A stretch of 64,000 nucleotides of DNA, taken from Dysidea avara (lineage: Eukaryota > Porifera > Demospongiae > Dictyoceratida > Dysideidae). Under the pieces are notes generated by a model. That model was not told where the DNA came from and did not search any database. It was given only the letters and a program-made list of their open reading frames with translations. Within the stretch, counting starts at the first letter, position 1. Every line of letters begins with the position of its first letter. A program made the translations under genes and the position numbers. The stretch is taken from assembly GCF_963678975.1 (NCBI RefSeq), contig NC_089285.1, positions 5,752,694 through 5,816,693 on the forward strand. Direction: 5' to 3'. Below, one piece after another: positions 12,435 through 24,807 of the stretch.

Positions 12435-14847
12435 TAGAGTTGGGCGGTATCAAAAAAGTAACTCCACGATTATTGTGAAGGGAAATATCACGGTTATTGC
12501 AGATATCACGATATTTACCATAGTACTGTAATTATTATAGATCATTGAGTAAATGGCTCTCACAAAGCACATACAACACCATTATAGCAGCACATAATAA
12601 TTGTATCGTACATATGTACTATTATTCCTTTTTGTACTTTCATTTTAGAACTATATAATGGAACAAAGTGAAATTATGATCATTTATCTTCACTGAATAA
12701 ACAACTTACAGACAGAGTACACTACAAAACATACTTGTTTAGTAATGCACAACATGTTGTCTACATATACAGTATAATCATGGGTATAACATCAAAAGTC
12801 TAAGACATGTTTTTAGATAAAAAGATTAACATGTTCACGTTTTCTGCTGAAAGTCTGTTGCGTTGGGTGTTGACAATGTTTCCTCCCTTACTAAACAATT
12901 GCTCTGATGGAACGCTTGTCCCACAAATACACAAATATTTGCGGGCCAAGTATTGCAAGGCTGGAAACTTCTGTTTCTCATGTTCCTACCAGCGTAATGG
13001 ATCAGTGTCAATGTGTACTGGTGGATACTCCTCGTATCTCCTTATTTCCTTCTCCACTTTCTCTTCACAAGACAAGTCTTCTTCACCAACTGGCTCCACA
13101 CAATGCTGTAAAATTGCACTAAGTCCTTTCAGTTTCTTCTTCTTCACTACTTGATCTGTAGACTCTGTTTCTACAGATGGATCTGTTGGTGGAGTCATGG
13201 TGGCGACAAACTTTCTAACTTTGAAACTGCCTCTTCTTTTATCTGGCAAAGTACTTCTTCTCTGTCTGCAACAAACTTGCAACAAAATCTTGGATCAAGA
13301 AAACTGCATTTATCTAATAATGTTTCTTCGAGTCCGCTGTAACGATCTGAGAGATCCTCCCAATTTTTTTTCTTTCATCTGTTTTACAATTGGTCTGTCA
13401 CTGGGTTTCACATCCACAATTGTCTTCAAAATGTGATCAAGGAGAGGACGAACTGCTGAAATTGTGACATGTTTTTCTCCTGATAACGCATCTGTAAATT
13501 TTGATAAAGGCTCCAGAACCTTTAGCATGTCTTCAAGATTGGCAAATTCATTCTCACTGGGCATCTTGTTCCAGTGCTTCCTATCTTCAGCAAGCACTGC
13601 ACATATGGCCTGATGTTGTTCAACTATCTGTGCCACCATTTTATATGTGGATCCCCACCTAGTGCTCACATCTGCTATCAACTTGTGCTTGGGTAAGGCT
13701 AAATCTTCTTGTTTCTGACATAAATCACGGCTTTTCTTCCAACTGCGACTAAAAACTTCAATCAGAGAATGACATTTCTTCACAGCCTGTTGTACACGAT
13801 CAATATTAACTGCCTTCATCACAGCCAAATTAAGGTTGTGGCCAAAGCAACTGAGCCATTCACACTGAAGCATTGCAAATGCTGCCACAAAATTTGAGCC
13901 ATTATCAGTAGTAGTAGCAACAACACGGCTTATGCTAAGGCCCCAGTTTCCCAGTACATCTTGAAATGCTTCAGCAATATTTTTACCAGTATGATCCTGA
14001 AATATAGCCACAGTATCTAAGCAAAGAGACTGAAGGTGCCAGTTGGAATCAATGAAATGAATTGTAAAACTCATCAATGGACTATTGGAATTGCTGGTCC
14101 ACAGATCAGTAGTTACTGCAAAATGACTGGCTTGTGCTAACCTTGGTATAACAATATTTTCCTTTAATTCATTGTACAAATGAGGAAACTGATGCTCCAC
14201 AAAGTATTTTCGACCTGGTAGCTCATACCTTGGATTGAGCTTAGCCACCAACGCTCTAAATCCTGGCTTTTCAACTGTATAAAATGGCTGCTCGTCTTTA
14301 GCAATAAAATAGGCCACAGCTCTATTCAACTCTAACGCACGTGGTGACTTAGCACTGAATTTCTTAGTAGCTTCGATTGCATATAATTGACTGGTCAGGC
14401 GGTGACTGACTTGAACTGGCTAACTGGGAATCTTGACACGATGAATTCTCTTTCTGCGCCGACAGGGCTTCAGTGTATAACTCCGCATGATGCTCTTTCA
14501 AATGATTCATCAAGTTGCTAGTGTTGCCTCCCTTCGCAGGAACGCTTCTGTAACAAGTCCGACAAACTGGTTTCTCTGCTTCCTAAGTTATTATAACACT
14601 GTTTTCGTTTGTCTTTAGCCCAAAGTAGTTCCATAATACGCTACTAGAGCGCAGTTTTTTCACCAACCACGTATCTTCATTGTCTGCCATATTTACTGGA
14701 AATGAAGTCTTTATGTGGATTATACGCATACGCCATTTGAATATCGTCAATACCGGTTTCACAGTTCTTCAGAAATTGCTTCGGTCTCAATTATTGTGGA
14801 CTTCAATACCGTTGCAAACCGTCATACCGGTATACCGCCCAACGCTA
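12435..14847 (-). mobile_element. Complete hAT transposon (ZBED-like), 8-bp TSD
   Basis: TIRs of about 16 bp (TAGAGTTGGGCGGTAT at the left, TAGCGTTGGGCGGTAT reading in from the right) bound a 2413-bp element. The identical 8-bp sequence CCCAGCAG flanks it at 12427-12434 and 14848-14855, the TSD length expected for hAT. It encodes one transposase on the minus strand, now broken. Confidence 0.95.
12800..14690 (-). pseudogene. hAT transposase, ZBED1-like, broken
   Basis: Read from ATG at 14690 (MADNEDTW...), the frame begins with a BED zinc finger: VLWNYFGLK, then CRTCY and a NLMNHLKEHH-type His pair. Next comes the RNase-H-like core with FAVTTDLWTS and TTDNGSNF aspartate motifs, CFGHNLNLAV and DVSTRWGSTY. 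The end is the hAT dimerisation region (FPALQYLARKYL, TSVPSEQLFS, RNRLSAENVNML), closing at 12800. Four lesions are visible: a stop at 14583-14585 before the finger cysteines, a frameshift near 14390, a frameshift in an A8 run near 13365, and a TAG at 12986-12988. A full family-length protein (~630 codons) can be followed, so decay is recent. Sole gene of the surrounding hAT element. Confidence 0.92.
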
Positions 14848-14855
14848 CCCAGCAG

Positions 14856-15079
14856 CCTATGACTCGGCCAATGACACAACCACAGTATAATACTCACTTG
14901 TACTGGCCTAGACAACACGTGAGTGAACAGTTTGTATCAATGTTGACAAAAGGAGCATACAGAAAGGTTTCTCTTCAGAAATAAAAGTGGTTTCAGGGGT
15001 ATTTTGTTCAGATTTTAATTCCTAACAACGAGCATCACCTCATAAATCTTTCTGGCAAAAATCTAGACATGTACTAGAG
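14856..15079. other. Short spacer, nothing recognised
   Basis: Flank of the hAT element up to the start of the diverged direct repeat at ~15080. No coding or repeat signal was seen. Confidence 0.4.
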
Positions 15080-17095
15080 GAGCAAGATCAGGCAGTTCAT
15101 CTGTATCATAGTTCCATACAGTACAGTAGTAATGTCTATAAGGGAATATGTTCTTCTGGCCAGAAATATCACCCAAAAACCAGCTCCACAGTACCTTCCT
15201 GGCACTTTGGCAGTATTGGTATAACCAACCAAAAGTGCTTTCAGTATAATCCTAAATGCTTCCAATATATTGCTACAATTTTTTAAAAACTATTCAATGA
15301 ATTTTTCTACTGACTAACTGCCTTCCTGACTTCAAACAATTGTACCTTGATAACATCATGGAATACTTTTGTACTCCTTTGTGTCTCATTTCTTTCACTG
15401 ACTACCCAAAGTGTCAATTTCATGATAGCGTCTGATGGCCTCTCTATGTTTGCAAACAAAAACAGTCCGTACCTTCTGTGGTGAATGGATTGATTGCACA
15501 AGAGGTTCTTTTACCGCTCTTCATTTGTAAAGCTGTGTAATGAACTGAGAATAAGCTTAATGGCCACTTCACATTTGAGTCAGTACTGTATAGCAGGAAA
15601 TTTTCAAACAATTCAAAAATAACAATGTATTTTTGGAAATTTTTTTTTGTAATTTTTCTGAAATAGCTAGCTAGAGGATCTATATTATCCACATCTTAAA
15701 AGTGCATGACAATCAAATGAAAATATAGCTACAAACAAAGTTTAACTGTATGTTTTGTACTTTAACAGTTAACTATAGGCACTGCCAGGGCAACTGGAAT
15801 TAAGGTGAACACGATGTAAGCTATACCATGAGTCTTGAAGCCTAACAGCTTAAGAAAATTTTTATCTTAGTCTGAGTGAAATGATAGCAAATATCTAGGA
15901 GGCTGAAAAATGCACTTGTGCTGTAAAGCCTTAATAATTAAATAAATAAAAAATAAATGCTAACTACTGAATCATGACTTCATCTTCAGGTCACTCAGTG
16001 GATTAAGACCATGCAAACTCAGCCAAACAACATGGTTCAAGCTATGAAAGAGGAAGAGGTAGCTATAAGTACGTAATTCTACCAAAGCCACAAAGGTCTT
16101 TATATGAATAACTATACTGAACAATCAAAGCAGCAAGTTCTACTGTAGATACGTGATCAACACAACCATTGCTAGCTTCCTCCAGTTAGCTTTGTGAATC
16201 TTTCTCCGTACTTAATTATCTACGGTGTGGCATACTACAGAGGAACTGTTTCAAAAAAATTTTCAAACTTACAATCAAGCACTCATTTTTGAACATCTAA
16301 CCTTTCAAAATTTTCCACTATACAGTAATTGATAGCTTAGGCATGCATTTGGAAAAAAAAACATTAACTCAATTCTTTCTTTTGATGCAGTGTGCACGGG
16401 TTCATCTGTCATCATACAGCATGATAGTACTGTATAGTAGGGAACTAGCCTCACTTTTTCCCTAACGATGATGAGACAGTATTGGTTAGGTAAAACTAAG
16501 CCTAAGCAAGTCTTCAGATCAACTCGAAATGCTTTCAACAAGTTGCTACGGAATTTTTAATTAAATGAAATTTTCTACTGACTGACTGACTGATGCCTTC
16601 AGAAGAGCATTACTTGATAACATCTAAGGCTACGGGCTCGATATTTTTGCTGTTTGACGTCACTTCAGCCCAAGAGGTACCTTGTGGCATACTCCAGTAC
16701 GTACAATGCATTCTTCATGGACTTACCAGTGCACTCCTTTGTGTCCCATTCATCTTTGCTGACAGCAAAAGAGCCGATTGGCAGTAGTATGTGATAGCTT
16801 CGCTTCATAATGGAAATCGTCCATATTTTTCATAGCGGCTACTTTGATTGCAGAGGTGCTTTTCGAACAGTTTTTGATTTGCACTGCTGTGTAATGGGTT
16901 GAACATAACTGAAAACGAAGCTTAATGGATACTTCACTCTTCAGATATAACTGAGAAGGGGCATCCATTTCTTTTTTTGATATGGTATGGGTGGATTGCA
17001 GAGGTGCTTTTTGAACAGTTCTTGATTCGTAATGCTGTGTAACGGCTCTAACATAACTGACAATGAAGCACAATGGATACTTTATTTATCAGGCG
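15080..17095 (+). repeat. Diverged direct duplication of a non-coding repeat
   Basis: Blocks in 15080-15570 recur in the same order in 16380-17090: GGTTCATCTGT, CAGTATTGGTATAAC/CAGTATTGGTTAGG, AAATGCTT, TTTTCTACTGACTAACTG/ACTGACTGACTG, TTGATAACATCTAAGG, and GCTGTGTAATG...AAGCTTAATGG. The last block appears three times (15527, 16890, 17033). No transposase or TIR was recognised. The intervening ~800 bp (15570-16380) shows nothing identifiable. Confidence 0.6.
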
Positions 17096-17195
17096 ATAGT
17101 TATAGGTGGGGCACACGGCGCCATTTCTTTCGCGTTATGCGTGGGTTTATCAGTTATAATACTATTATTTACAAAAAAGTTAACAAACATGTACA

Positions 17196-17476
17196 AAAAA
17201 ATTTTGGAATTTTCAACTAGAGTAGGGACCATAGCACATCAATAAAAAGTACTGAAACAAGCTGGAGTAGTCCATGACATTAAATCACAGTAAAACAATA
17301 AGAAGTGTTATATCCCTACTGTGTACTTCCATTATGATATCAACACAGTAGGGATATATCATTTTCTTATTGTTTTACTGTGATTTAATACCATGCACTA
17401 CTCCAGCTTGTTTCAGTACTTTTTATCGATGTGCTATGGTCCCTACTCTAGTTGAAAATTCCAATTTTTTGTGTGC
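17196..17476. mobile_element. Foldback (hairpin) element
   Basis: Two ~130-bp arms are inverted copies: the left contains CAACTAGAGTAGGGACCATA, the right its complement, with a ~20-bp centre near 17330. The arms meet around ACAGTAGGGATAT. A solo left arm is found at 29829-29953. No coding capacity; a hairpin MITE or foldback element. Confidence 0.85.
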
Positions 17477-17703
17477 AATTGTAATTATAACAGTAGACAA
17501 TTAAGTATAGGGAAAATTAGGATTTCTAAGTTGGATTAGGGGTCACAGAACATGACTCAATTAGGGATTAAATGTCCACTAGCTATAGTATATCTGGTGT
17601 CAGAGTAGGTGCAACCAGTGAGGCCACAGCCTTGCCACAAATAAAAAAATACTTTTAAATTTGATGAAGCTAAACTAAAAGTACTCAACATGCAATACTT
17701 GGT

Positions 17704-20700
17704 ATCAAGACACACGGTGGTGTGTCGTGCGGCCCAAGAAGCCGGCGCGCCACACCGTGAGTATATTGACAGGAAGAACGAAAACGTCATTTTCACACCT
17801 TTGTATCTCGGTGATCACTTATCTGATTGGAACCAAATTTGCTACACAGTTGCCCGCCAGCCAAGGGAGTCTACATTCCAAATTTGAAGGAAATCGCTAC
17901 AGCCATTTCCGAGATACGAGCTGCCAAGGTTTCGTTTTTTTTTTCTTCGTTTTTTTTTTCTTCTTCGTCTTTTCACACACTTGCAAAAATTGCTATAACA
18001 AGCAAACGCGTACTCCGATCGCCTTGAAATTTGGCACACAGAAAGGGAGTCCAAAGGCGAATCCTAGCATCAACTTTGGTACAAATCCGATGAATGGTTC
18101 AGGAGTTATGACCGATTATTCGCGTAAAACAAGATAGATTTGTTGTCACGCCTACAGGGTAAACTGCTTCATGGAATGAGTTGAAAATTGCTATGTAGAT
18201 GGAGTAACCATCGTAGGAGTGCCTTTTGGTGGTTTGAAAGGAATCGAGATAAAGACCACGGAGATATGACACAAAACCCAACCTGTGTCACAATTACGCG
18301 ATCGATTTTTATGAATAAAAAAGTATTAGTTTTCACGCCTACTAGGCAAACCGCTTAGAGCAATGAGCTGAAAATCGGTGTATAGCTGGAATAATCTTCA
18401 TAGAAAGTCCTTGCAGTAGTACAGAAGAGTCGGATTACAAACCACTGAGTTATGATTCGAAAGCCAACTCCGTGTAGCAAATGCGAGATCGAGATACTCT
18501 AAAAGAACAGTCACCCTAATAGAGCATTCGGCTAATTTATTTACTCCATTATAGAATTTTATTACATCACAAGTTATTCTGTAGGGAGTTCAGCTGCAAA
18601 CAGTTAATCTTATAGACAGTTCAGCAAGAAGACAGTCACCATGTGGAGAGTTAAGCAAATATAACACTATAGAGATTCAGAACATTACAAGTCACACTGA
18701 AGAAAGTTCAGCTATAAACAAGCCATGCACTGTGTAGAGAATTCAGCTACAATTAAGTCACTCTCTAGAGAATTCAGTTACACAGAATTCAGCTACACAC
18801 AAGTCACTGTGGAGAGGGTTCTGCTACAAACAAATTACCCTTTAGAGTGATCAGCTACAAACAAAACACTTTGCAGGGTGTTCAACTGCAACAAATCAAT
18901 TACCTTTAGAGCGATCAGCAATGAACAAATCAACACAAATCTACCTGTAGAGAGATCAGCTAGAAACAAATCACCCTGAAGAGAGTTCAGCTACAAAAAA
19001 TCACCCTGCAGAGACATCAGCTAGAAACTAGACACAATGTAAGGAGTTCAGCTACAAGCAATCACCCTGTAGAGAGTTCAGCTAAAACAAATCAACCTGC
19101 AGAGAGATCAGCTACAAACAAATCACCTTATAGAGAGTTCAGCTACAAACAGATTACCTGTAGAGAGATCGGCTACAAACAAATAAACCCGCAAAGAGAT
19201 CAGCTATATACACACAAATCAACTTGTAGAGAGATCAGCTACAAACAAATCACCCTGTAGAGAGATCAGCTAGAAACTACACACAATGTAAGGAGTTCAG
19301 CTACAAACAAATCACCCTGTAGAGAGATCAGCTACAAACTAGACACAAAGTAAGGAGTTCAGCTACAAGCAAATTACCCTGTAGAGAGTTCATCTACAAA
19401 CCAATCAACCTGTAGAGCAATCAGCTAGAAACAAATCACCCTGAAGAGAGGTCAGCTACAAAAAATCACCCTGTAGAGAGATCAGCTAGACAAACAAATC
19501 ACCCTGTAGAGAGATCAGCTACAAACTAGACACAAAGTAAGGAGTTCAGCTACAAGCAAATTACCCTGTAGAGAGTTCATCTACAAACAAATCAACCTGT
19601 AGAGCAATCAGCTAGAAACAAATCACCCTGAAGAGAGGTCAGCTACAAAAAATCACCCTGTAGAGAGATCAGCTAGACAAACAAATCACCCTGTAGAGAG
19701 ATCAGCTACAAACTAGACACAAAGTAAGGAGTTCAGCTACAAGCAAATTACCCTGTAGAGAGTTCATCTACAAACAAATCAACCTGTAGAGCAATCAGCT
19801 AGAAACAAATCACCCTGAAGAGAGGTCAGCTACAAAAAATCACCCTGTAGAGAGATCAGCTAGAAACAAATCACCCTGAAGAGAGGTCAGCTACAAAAAA
19901 ATCACCCTGTAGAGAGATCAGCTACAAACAAATTGCCCTGTAGAGAGATCGGCTACAAACAAATCAACCTGCAGAGAGATCAGCTACACACAAATCAACT
20001 TGTAGAGAGTTCAGCTACAAACAAATTACCCTGTAGAGAGATCGGCTACAAACAAATCAGCCTGTAGAGAGTTCAGCTAAAACAAATCAACCTGCAGAGA
20101 GATCAACTACAAACAAATCACCTTATAGAGAGTTCAGCTACAAACAAATTACCCTATAGAGAGATCGGCTACAAACAAATCAACCTGCAGAGAGATCAGC
20201 TACACACAAATCAACTTGTAGAGAGATCAATTACAAACAAATCACCCTGTAGAGAGATCAGCTAGAAACTACACACAATGTAAGGAGTTCAGCTACAAAT
20301 AAATCACCTTATAGAGAGTTCAGCTACAAACAAATCAGTCTGTAGAGAGATCAGCTAGAAACTGGACACAATGTAAGGAGTTCAGCTACAAGCAAATCAC
20401 CCTTTAGTGAGTTCAGCTACAAACAAATCAACCTGCAGTGAGATCACCTACAAAAAAGCACCTTGTACAGAGTTCAGCTACAAACAAATTACCCTGTAGA
20501 GAGATCGGCTACAAACAAATCAACCTGTAGAAAGATCAGCTACACACAAATCAACTTGTAGAGAGATCAGCTACAAACAAATCACCCTGTAGAGAGATCA
20601 GCTAGACACTAGTCACAATGTAAGGAGTTCAGCTACAAGTAAATCACCCTGTAGAGAGTTCAGCTAAAACAAATCAACCTGCAGAGAGATCAGCTACAAA

Positions 20701-21525
20701 TAAATCACTTTATAGACAGTTCAGCTACAAACAAATTACCTTGTAGAGAGATCGGCTGCAAATTAATCAACCTGCAGAGAGATCAGCTACACACAAATCA
20801 ACTTGTAGAGAGTTCAGCTACAAAGAAATTACCCCGTAGAGAATTCAGCTAGAAGAAGTCACCTTGTAAAGAGTTCAGCTACAAAGAAACCATCATGTAC
20901 AGAGTTCAGCTACAAAGAAACCACCTGCACAGAATTCAACTACAAACAAATTACCCTGTATAGAGATCAGCTAGAAGAAGTTACCTTGTAGATAGTTCAG
21001 CTACAACAATTCACCCTGTAGAAAGATCAGCTAGAAGAAGTCACCTTGTAGAGAGTTCAGCTACAAAGAAACCGCCATGTAGAGAGTTCAGCCTCATACA
21101 AACCATCTTGTAGAGAATTGAACTACAACAAATCACCCTGTAGAGAAGAAGTTACCTTGTAGAGGGTTCAGCTATAAAGAAACCACCATGTAGAGAGTTT
21201 AGCTGCAAACAAATCACCTGTAAAGAGTTCAGCTAGAAACAAATCACCCCGTAGAGAGATCAGCTGGACGAAGTCACCTTATAGAGAGTTCAGCTACAAA
21301 GAAACCATCATGTAGAGAGTTCGGCTACAAAGACACCACCATGTAGAGAGTTTAGCTGCAAACAAATCACCTGTAGAGAGTTCAGCTAGAAACAAAATAC
21401 CCTGTAGAGAGACCAGTTAGAAGAGGTTACCTTGTAGAGAGTTTAGCTACAAAGAAACCATCCTGTATATAGTTCAGCTACATTTCAAGTCACCCAGTAG
21501 AGAGATCAGCTGCAAAAAAATATCC
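17704..21525 (-). mobile_element. Minisatellite-bearing dispersed element, copy 3 (reversed, expanded)
   Basis: Reversed copy of the element at 1-1459. The terminal hairpin GACACAC-GGTG-GTGTGTC lies at 17709-17726, the non-repeated part runs to ~18550, and the tandem array continues to ~21525. The array here is about 3 kb, against ~0.6 kb in copy 2. A polypyrimidine/polypurine tract (TTTTTTCTTC repeats) lies at 17935-17970. No protein is encoded. The Helentron/HINE affinity remains a structural inference. Confidence 0.75.
18560..21525. repeat. Minisatellite array, 31-bp unit with 187-bp higher-order repeat
   Basis: The basic unit is (T/A)TCAGCTACAAACAAATCA + CCCTGTAGAGAG, 31 bp, about 90 copies with substitutions and small indels. 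A six-unit block marked by ACTAGACACAAAGTAAGG is repeated at 19338, 19525 and 19712, i.e. every 187 bp. Most variation is in the TCAGCTA(C/G)AA(A/G) and CCCTGTAG/AACCTGCAG positions. Confidence 0.95.
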
Positions 21526-21727
21526 TGTGGGGAATAATGGGCATGTAATAAATATATATATATAATTTGTATAATTACTAATAAAATCAAAAATAATTAA
21601 AGTACTAAAATTCTTCTTTAAGTTCTTTTCTTCTTCCTGTAGTAAAGAAAAAAACACATGGGTTAAAAAAGCCCCAAAGCCAGCCATAGGCCGGCTTTGC
21701 AGTATACAAATACAAAAAGAAGTGATA

Positions 21728-22053
21728 TCTAATCAAAAACAGCCAAGCTGTAAAAAAAAGGTGCGGCCCCCAAAAAGGCCATGGTGAAAAAAAGATGTGA
21801 AATCCAAGGTGGCGGCCAAGAAATGGCTGTGATGGTAGGTTAATGGTTACATTTTAATAACGACAATTCGGGTGAATTTTGTGCCGCTTGGTCTTGGCAC
21901 CAAATTCACCTGAATTGTTGTTATTAAAATGTAACCATTAACCTACCATCACAGCCATTTCTTGGCCGCCACCTTGGATTTCACATCTTTTTTTCACCAT
22001 GGCCTTTTTGGGGGCCGCACCTTTTTTTTACAGCTTGGCTGTTTTTGATTAGA
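21728..22053. mobile_element. Near-perfect 326-bp palindrome (hairpin element)
   Basis: Arms 21728-21885 and 21896-22053 pair in exact register around a 10-nt loop (GCTTGGTCTT), with about three mismatches in 158 bp. Arm content includes GGCCATGGTGAAAAAAAGAT, GGTGGCGGCCAAG and ACAGCCAAGCTG. No coding. High arm identity implies recent formation or ongoing gene conversion. No TSD was found. Confidence 0.93.
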
Positions 22054-22179
22054 TAAAATTATCAGAAAGGACAGATGTTGAGGTACTGGTGGAATGTTCA
22101 TTGGTTTCAAAAGTTCTTTACATATTTCAAATGTTTCTTTTTTAAACTATACATCAGATGCAGAAAATATTTGGGGCAA

Positions 22180-22412
22180 ACTTCAAATTCAGAAACACAG
22201 GCCTTTGTATTTATACTCATATTCTACAGGCCACCAAACAATAACCATACTTCTATGGATGTTTTAACCTTTATCTGAACTAGTTCATAATGATTCAACA
22301 ACCTCACCTCAAATCATATTAGGTAGTGATTTCAATTTTCATGGGAAGATGGTAATGGCTACTTACAACCAAGTCCAACTTATGGAACCACAACTAATCA
22401 ACTATTCTATTA
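22180..22412 (+). pseudogene. Non-LTR retrotransposon endonuclease (EEP) fragment
   Basis: Across three frames the translation gives IFYRPPNNN, then a region ending IILGSDFNFH, then WEDGNGYLQPSPTYGTTTNQ. These match the order YRPP..., GDFN, and a Y/PTYG segment in the apurinic-like endonuclease domain of non-LTR retrotransposons. The normal catalytic GDFN is present as GSDFN. At least two frameshifts and a stop separate the pieces; no reverse transcriptase was found nearby. A dead scrap. Confidence 0.65.
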
Positions 22413-22419
22413 ATGGGTA

Positions 22420-22970
22420 GAGCTAAAAGCTGGAATGGAATGGAACGGAATGGGACACGTGCCAAGTTGAAAATTTGTTTTTGCAAATTGTACACCGTTT
22501 CCTACTGTCACATAGTAACTAGAATTGTGCTAAAGTTAGTATTCTTCTACTTGTAGGCATGCTAGAAATCGGTCGCTCAAAGTTTCTATTTATGCCCACT
22601 GCAAGAATGCGTTTTGCAATCAGCTATGCTGAAAACTATCATTTAACCTGCTAAGCTATTATTTTGTAAGCATTGTAAACAAATAATTCACAGCCAATAT
22701 GTCTTAGTAATTTAGACAATGGCCTGTGGTGACTGGAATTTTGTTATGAACCCACAAAGTATGCAATTTGTTTGTTGAAGTTTGTGGCTAGGTGTCTTAC
22801 TAGGTTCCACCTGTTTACAGGTGTCTTACCAGAATAAAAACCCTGCATACTTTGCAAATATCAAAGCATTCTTGACATGCCATTGTCTAAACACTGTAAT
22901 TAACTCTCGTAAATCCACAGGAAGAAAAGATGAATACTTTAAATATTTCAGATTTTATCAATAAATGTAC

Positions 22971-22975
<5 letters not shown>
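22420..22975. other. No recognised feature
   Basis: AT-rich sequence after the endonuclease scrap. A short GGAATGGAATGGAACGGAAT run at ~22432 is the only pattern. Confidence 0.4.

Positions 22976-23005
<30 letters not shown>
22976..23005. repeat. (TA)n microsatellite
   Basis: About 15 uninterrupted TA dinucleotides, directly before the minisatellite of element copy 2. Confidence 0.9.
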
Positions 23006-23006
<1 letters not shown>

Positions 23007-23024
23007 GCATATATTTATTACAGA

Positions 23025-24447
23025 ACTCTACATGGTGGTTTCTTTGTAACTGAACACTCCACAAGATGAGTCCTTCTAGCTGATCTCTCTACAGGGTGAA
23101 TTGTTTGTAACTGAACTATCTACAAGGCAACTTCTTCTAGCTGATCTCTCTACAGGATGATTTGTTTGTAACTGAACTATCTACAAGGCAACTTCTTCTA
23201 GCTGATCTCTCTACAGGATGATTTGTTTGTAACTGAACTCTCTACAAAGTAACTTCTTCTAGCTGATGTCTCTACAGGGTCACTAGTTAGTAGCTGAACT
23301 CTCTACAAGGTGACTTCTTCTAGCTGACCTTTCTACAGGGTAATTTGTTTGTAGCTACACTCTCTACAGGTGATTTGTTTGCAGCTGAACTCTCTACATG
23401 ATGGTTTATTTGTAGCTGAACTCTGTACAGGATAACTTCTTCTAGCTGATTCCTCTACAGGGCAATTTGTTTGTAGCTGAACTCTCTACAAGGTGAGTTC
23501 TTCTAGATGATCTCTCTACAGGGTGAATTGTTTGTAGCTTATCTCTATACAGGTTTCTTGTTTCTAGCTGATCTGTTGAATTCTTTTCAGGGTGATTGCT
23601 CTATTAGGGTGACTGCTCTATTAGAGTATCTCGATCTCACACTTGCTACACCAAGTTTGATTTCATGTTATAACTCCGTGACTTCAAATCTGATTCTTCT
23701 ACACCATTGAAGATTCTTTCTAAGATGATTACTCCATCTGTACAGCGAATTTCAAAGCATTACCCCAAGCGGTTTTTCTGGTGGGCGTGGAAAGTAGTGG
23801 TTATTTTTTATTAGTTAATCTCGATTACGTAATTGTTACACACTGTTGGTTTTATCGTTGTATCTTCCTGGTTTTTAGCTCGATTTCTTTCAAACCAAAA
23901 AAGGTTTGAGGCTCAATAGTTCAATAGTCAATCTATTCACCAACCAATTTTCAGCTTCTTCCCACATGCAGTTTACCCTGTAGGCGTGACAACATATTGG
24001 TGTTATTTTTCGTGAATAATTGCTAATAACTCTTTGATTGTTTATCGTATTCCTGCCAAAGTTGGTACAGAGATGTGCCTTTATACCCACCTTCTGTGTG
24101 CCAAATTTCAAGGCAATCGGATATTGCGTTCGCGTTTTATAGCGGTTTTCGTAAGTGTGCGAAAAGAGGAAGAAAAATAAGAAGAGGAAGAAGAAAAAAA
24201 AACCAAGAAACTAAGTCAATTTTTGAAGTCGCATATCTTGGGAACGCTTGAAGCGATTTTGCTCAAATTTGGAATGTGGAGTACTGAAGTTGGAGGGAGT
24301 GTCCATAGCAAAAATCATCTTGTTTCATCAAGGCAGCACAGGGCTACGGAGGTGCGAAAATTGCGTTTTCTTTCTTCCTGTCAATATACTCACGGGTGTT
24401 GCGCGCCGGCTTCTTGGGCCACACGACACACTACTGTGTGTCTTGAT
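23025..24447 (+). mobile_element. Minisatellite-bearing dispersed element, copy 2
   Basis: Same architecture as copy 1: a 31-bp-unit array (23025-23590), a non-repeated part with TATTAGAGTATCTCGATCTC at ~23614, and a terminal hairpin GACACAC-TACT-GTGTGTC at 24425-24442 followed by TTGAT. It is short and both ends are in the window, so it is the best reference copy. The 5' boundary is not defined by any clear motif. No protein. Confidence 0.78.
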
Positions 24448-24449
24448 TC

Positions 24450-24803
24450 TGATGAATCAACAGTTTCCTGGCCACTTATGTGACACACAACTTATCACTG
24501 TTTTTGAAGATATTCATAGGACATTAGACCAAGGTTCTCAATAGGGTTCTCACAATTAATCTATATTATTTATCTACACAAAACAACCAAGACATGTGTG
24601 GTTTGGCTCCATTACAAGTTTGGGAAAGGGTTGAAATAGGTACTGCACTATTAAGGTTTCCCTAAGAAAATGTATAGTGGAAATTTTGATTGGTTGTAAA
24701 TATTGTCAGGAATTTGAACGAAAAAATACTTTTAGCAGGTCAAGCAGTGCTACAAATGAGCCAAATTTTAAGATTATGTGTAATTGTATCCTTGAATTAC
24801 ATA
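24450..24803. other. No recognised feature
   Basis: Spacer between the minisatellite element and the Kolobok MITE. No convincing coding or repeat signal. Confidence 0.4.
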
Positions 24804-24807
24804 TTAA

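Noticed and set aside
17727..18137. 136-codon plus-strand frame
   Set aside because: It runs through a poly-T/TTC tract in the dispersed element and is not preserved between copies.
18560..21525. Regular 31-bp repeats resembling a CRISPR array
   Set aside because: There are no spacers; units are contiguous and drift gradually, i.e. a minisatellite.
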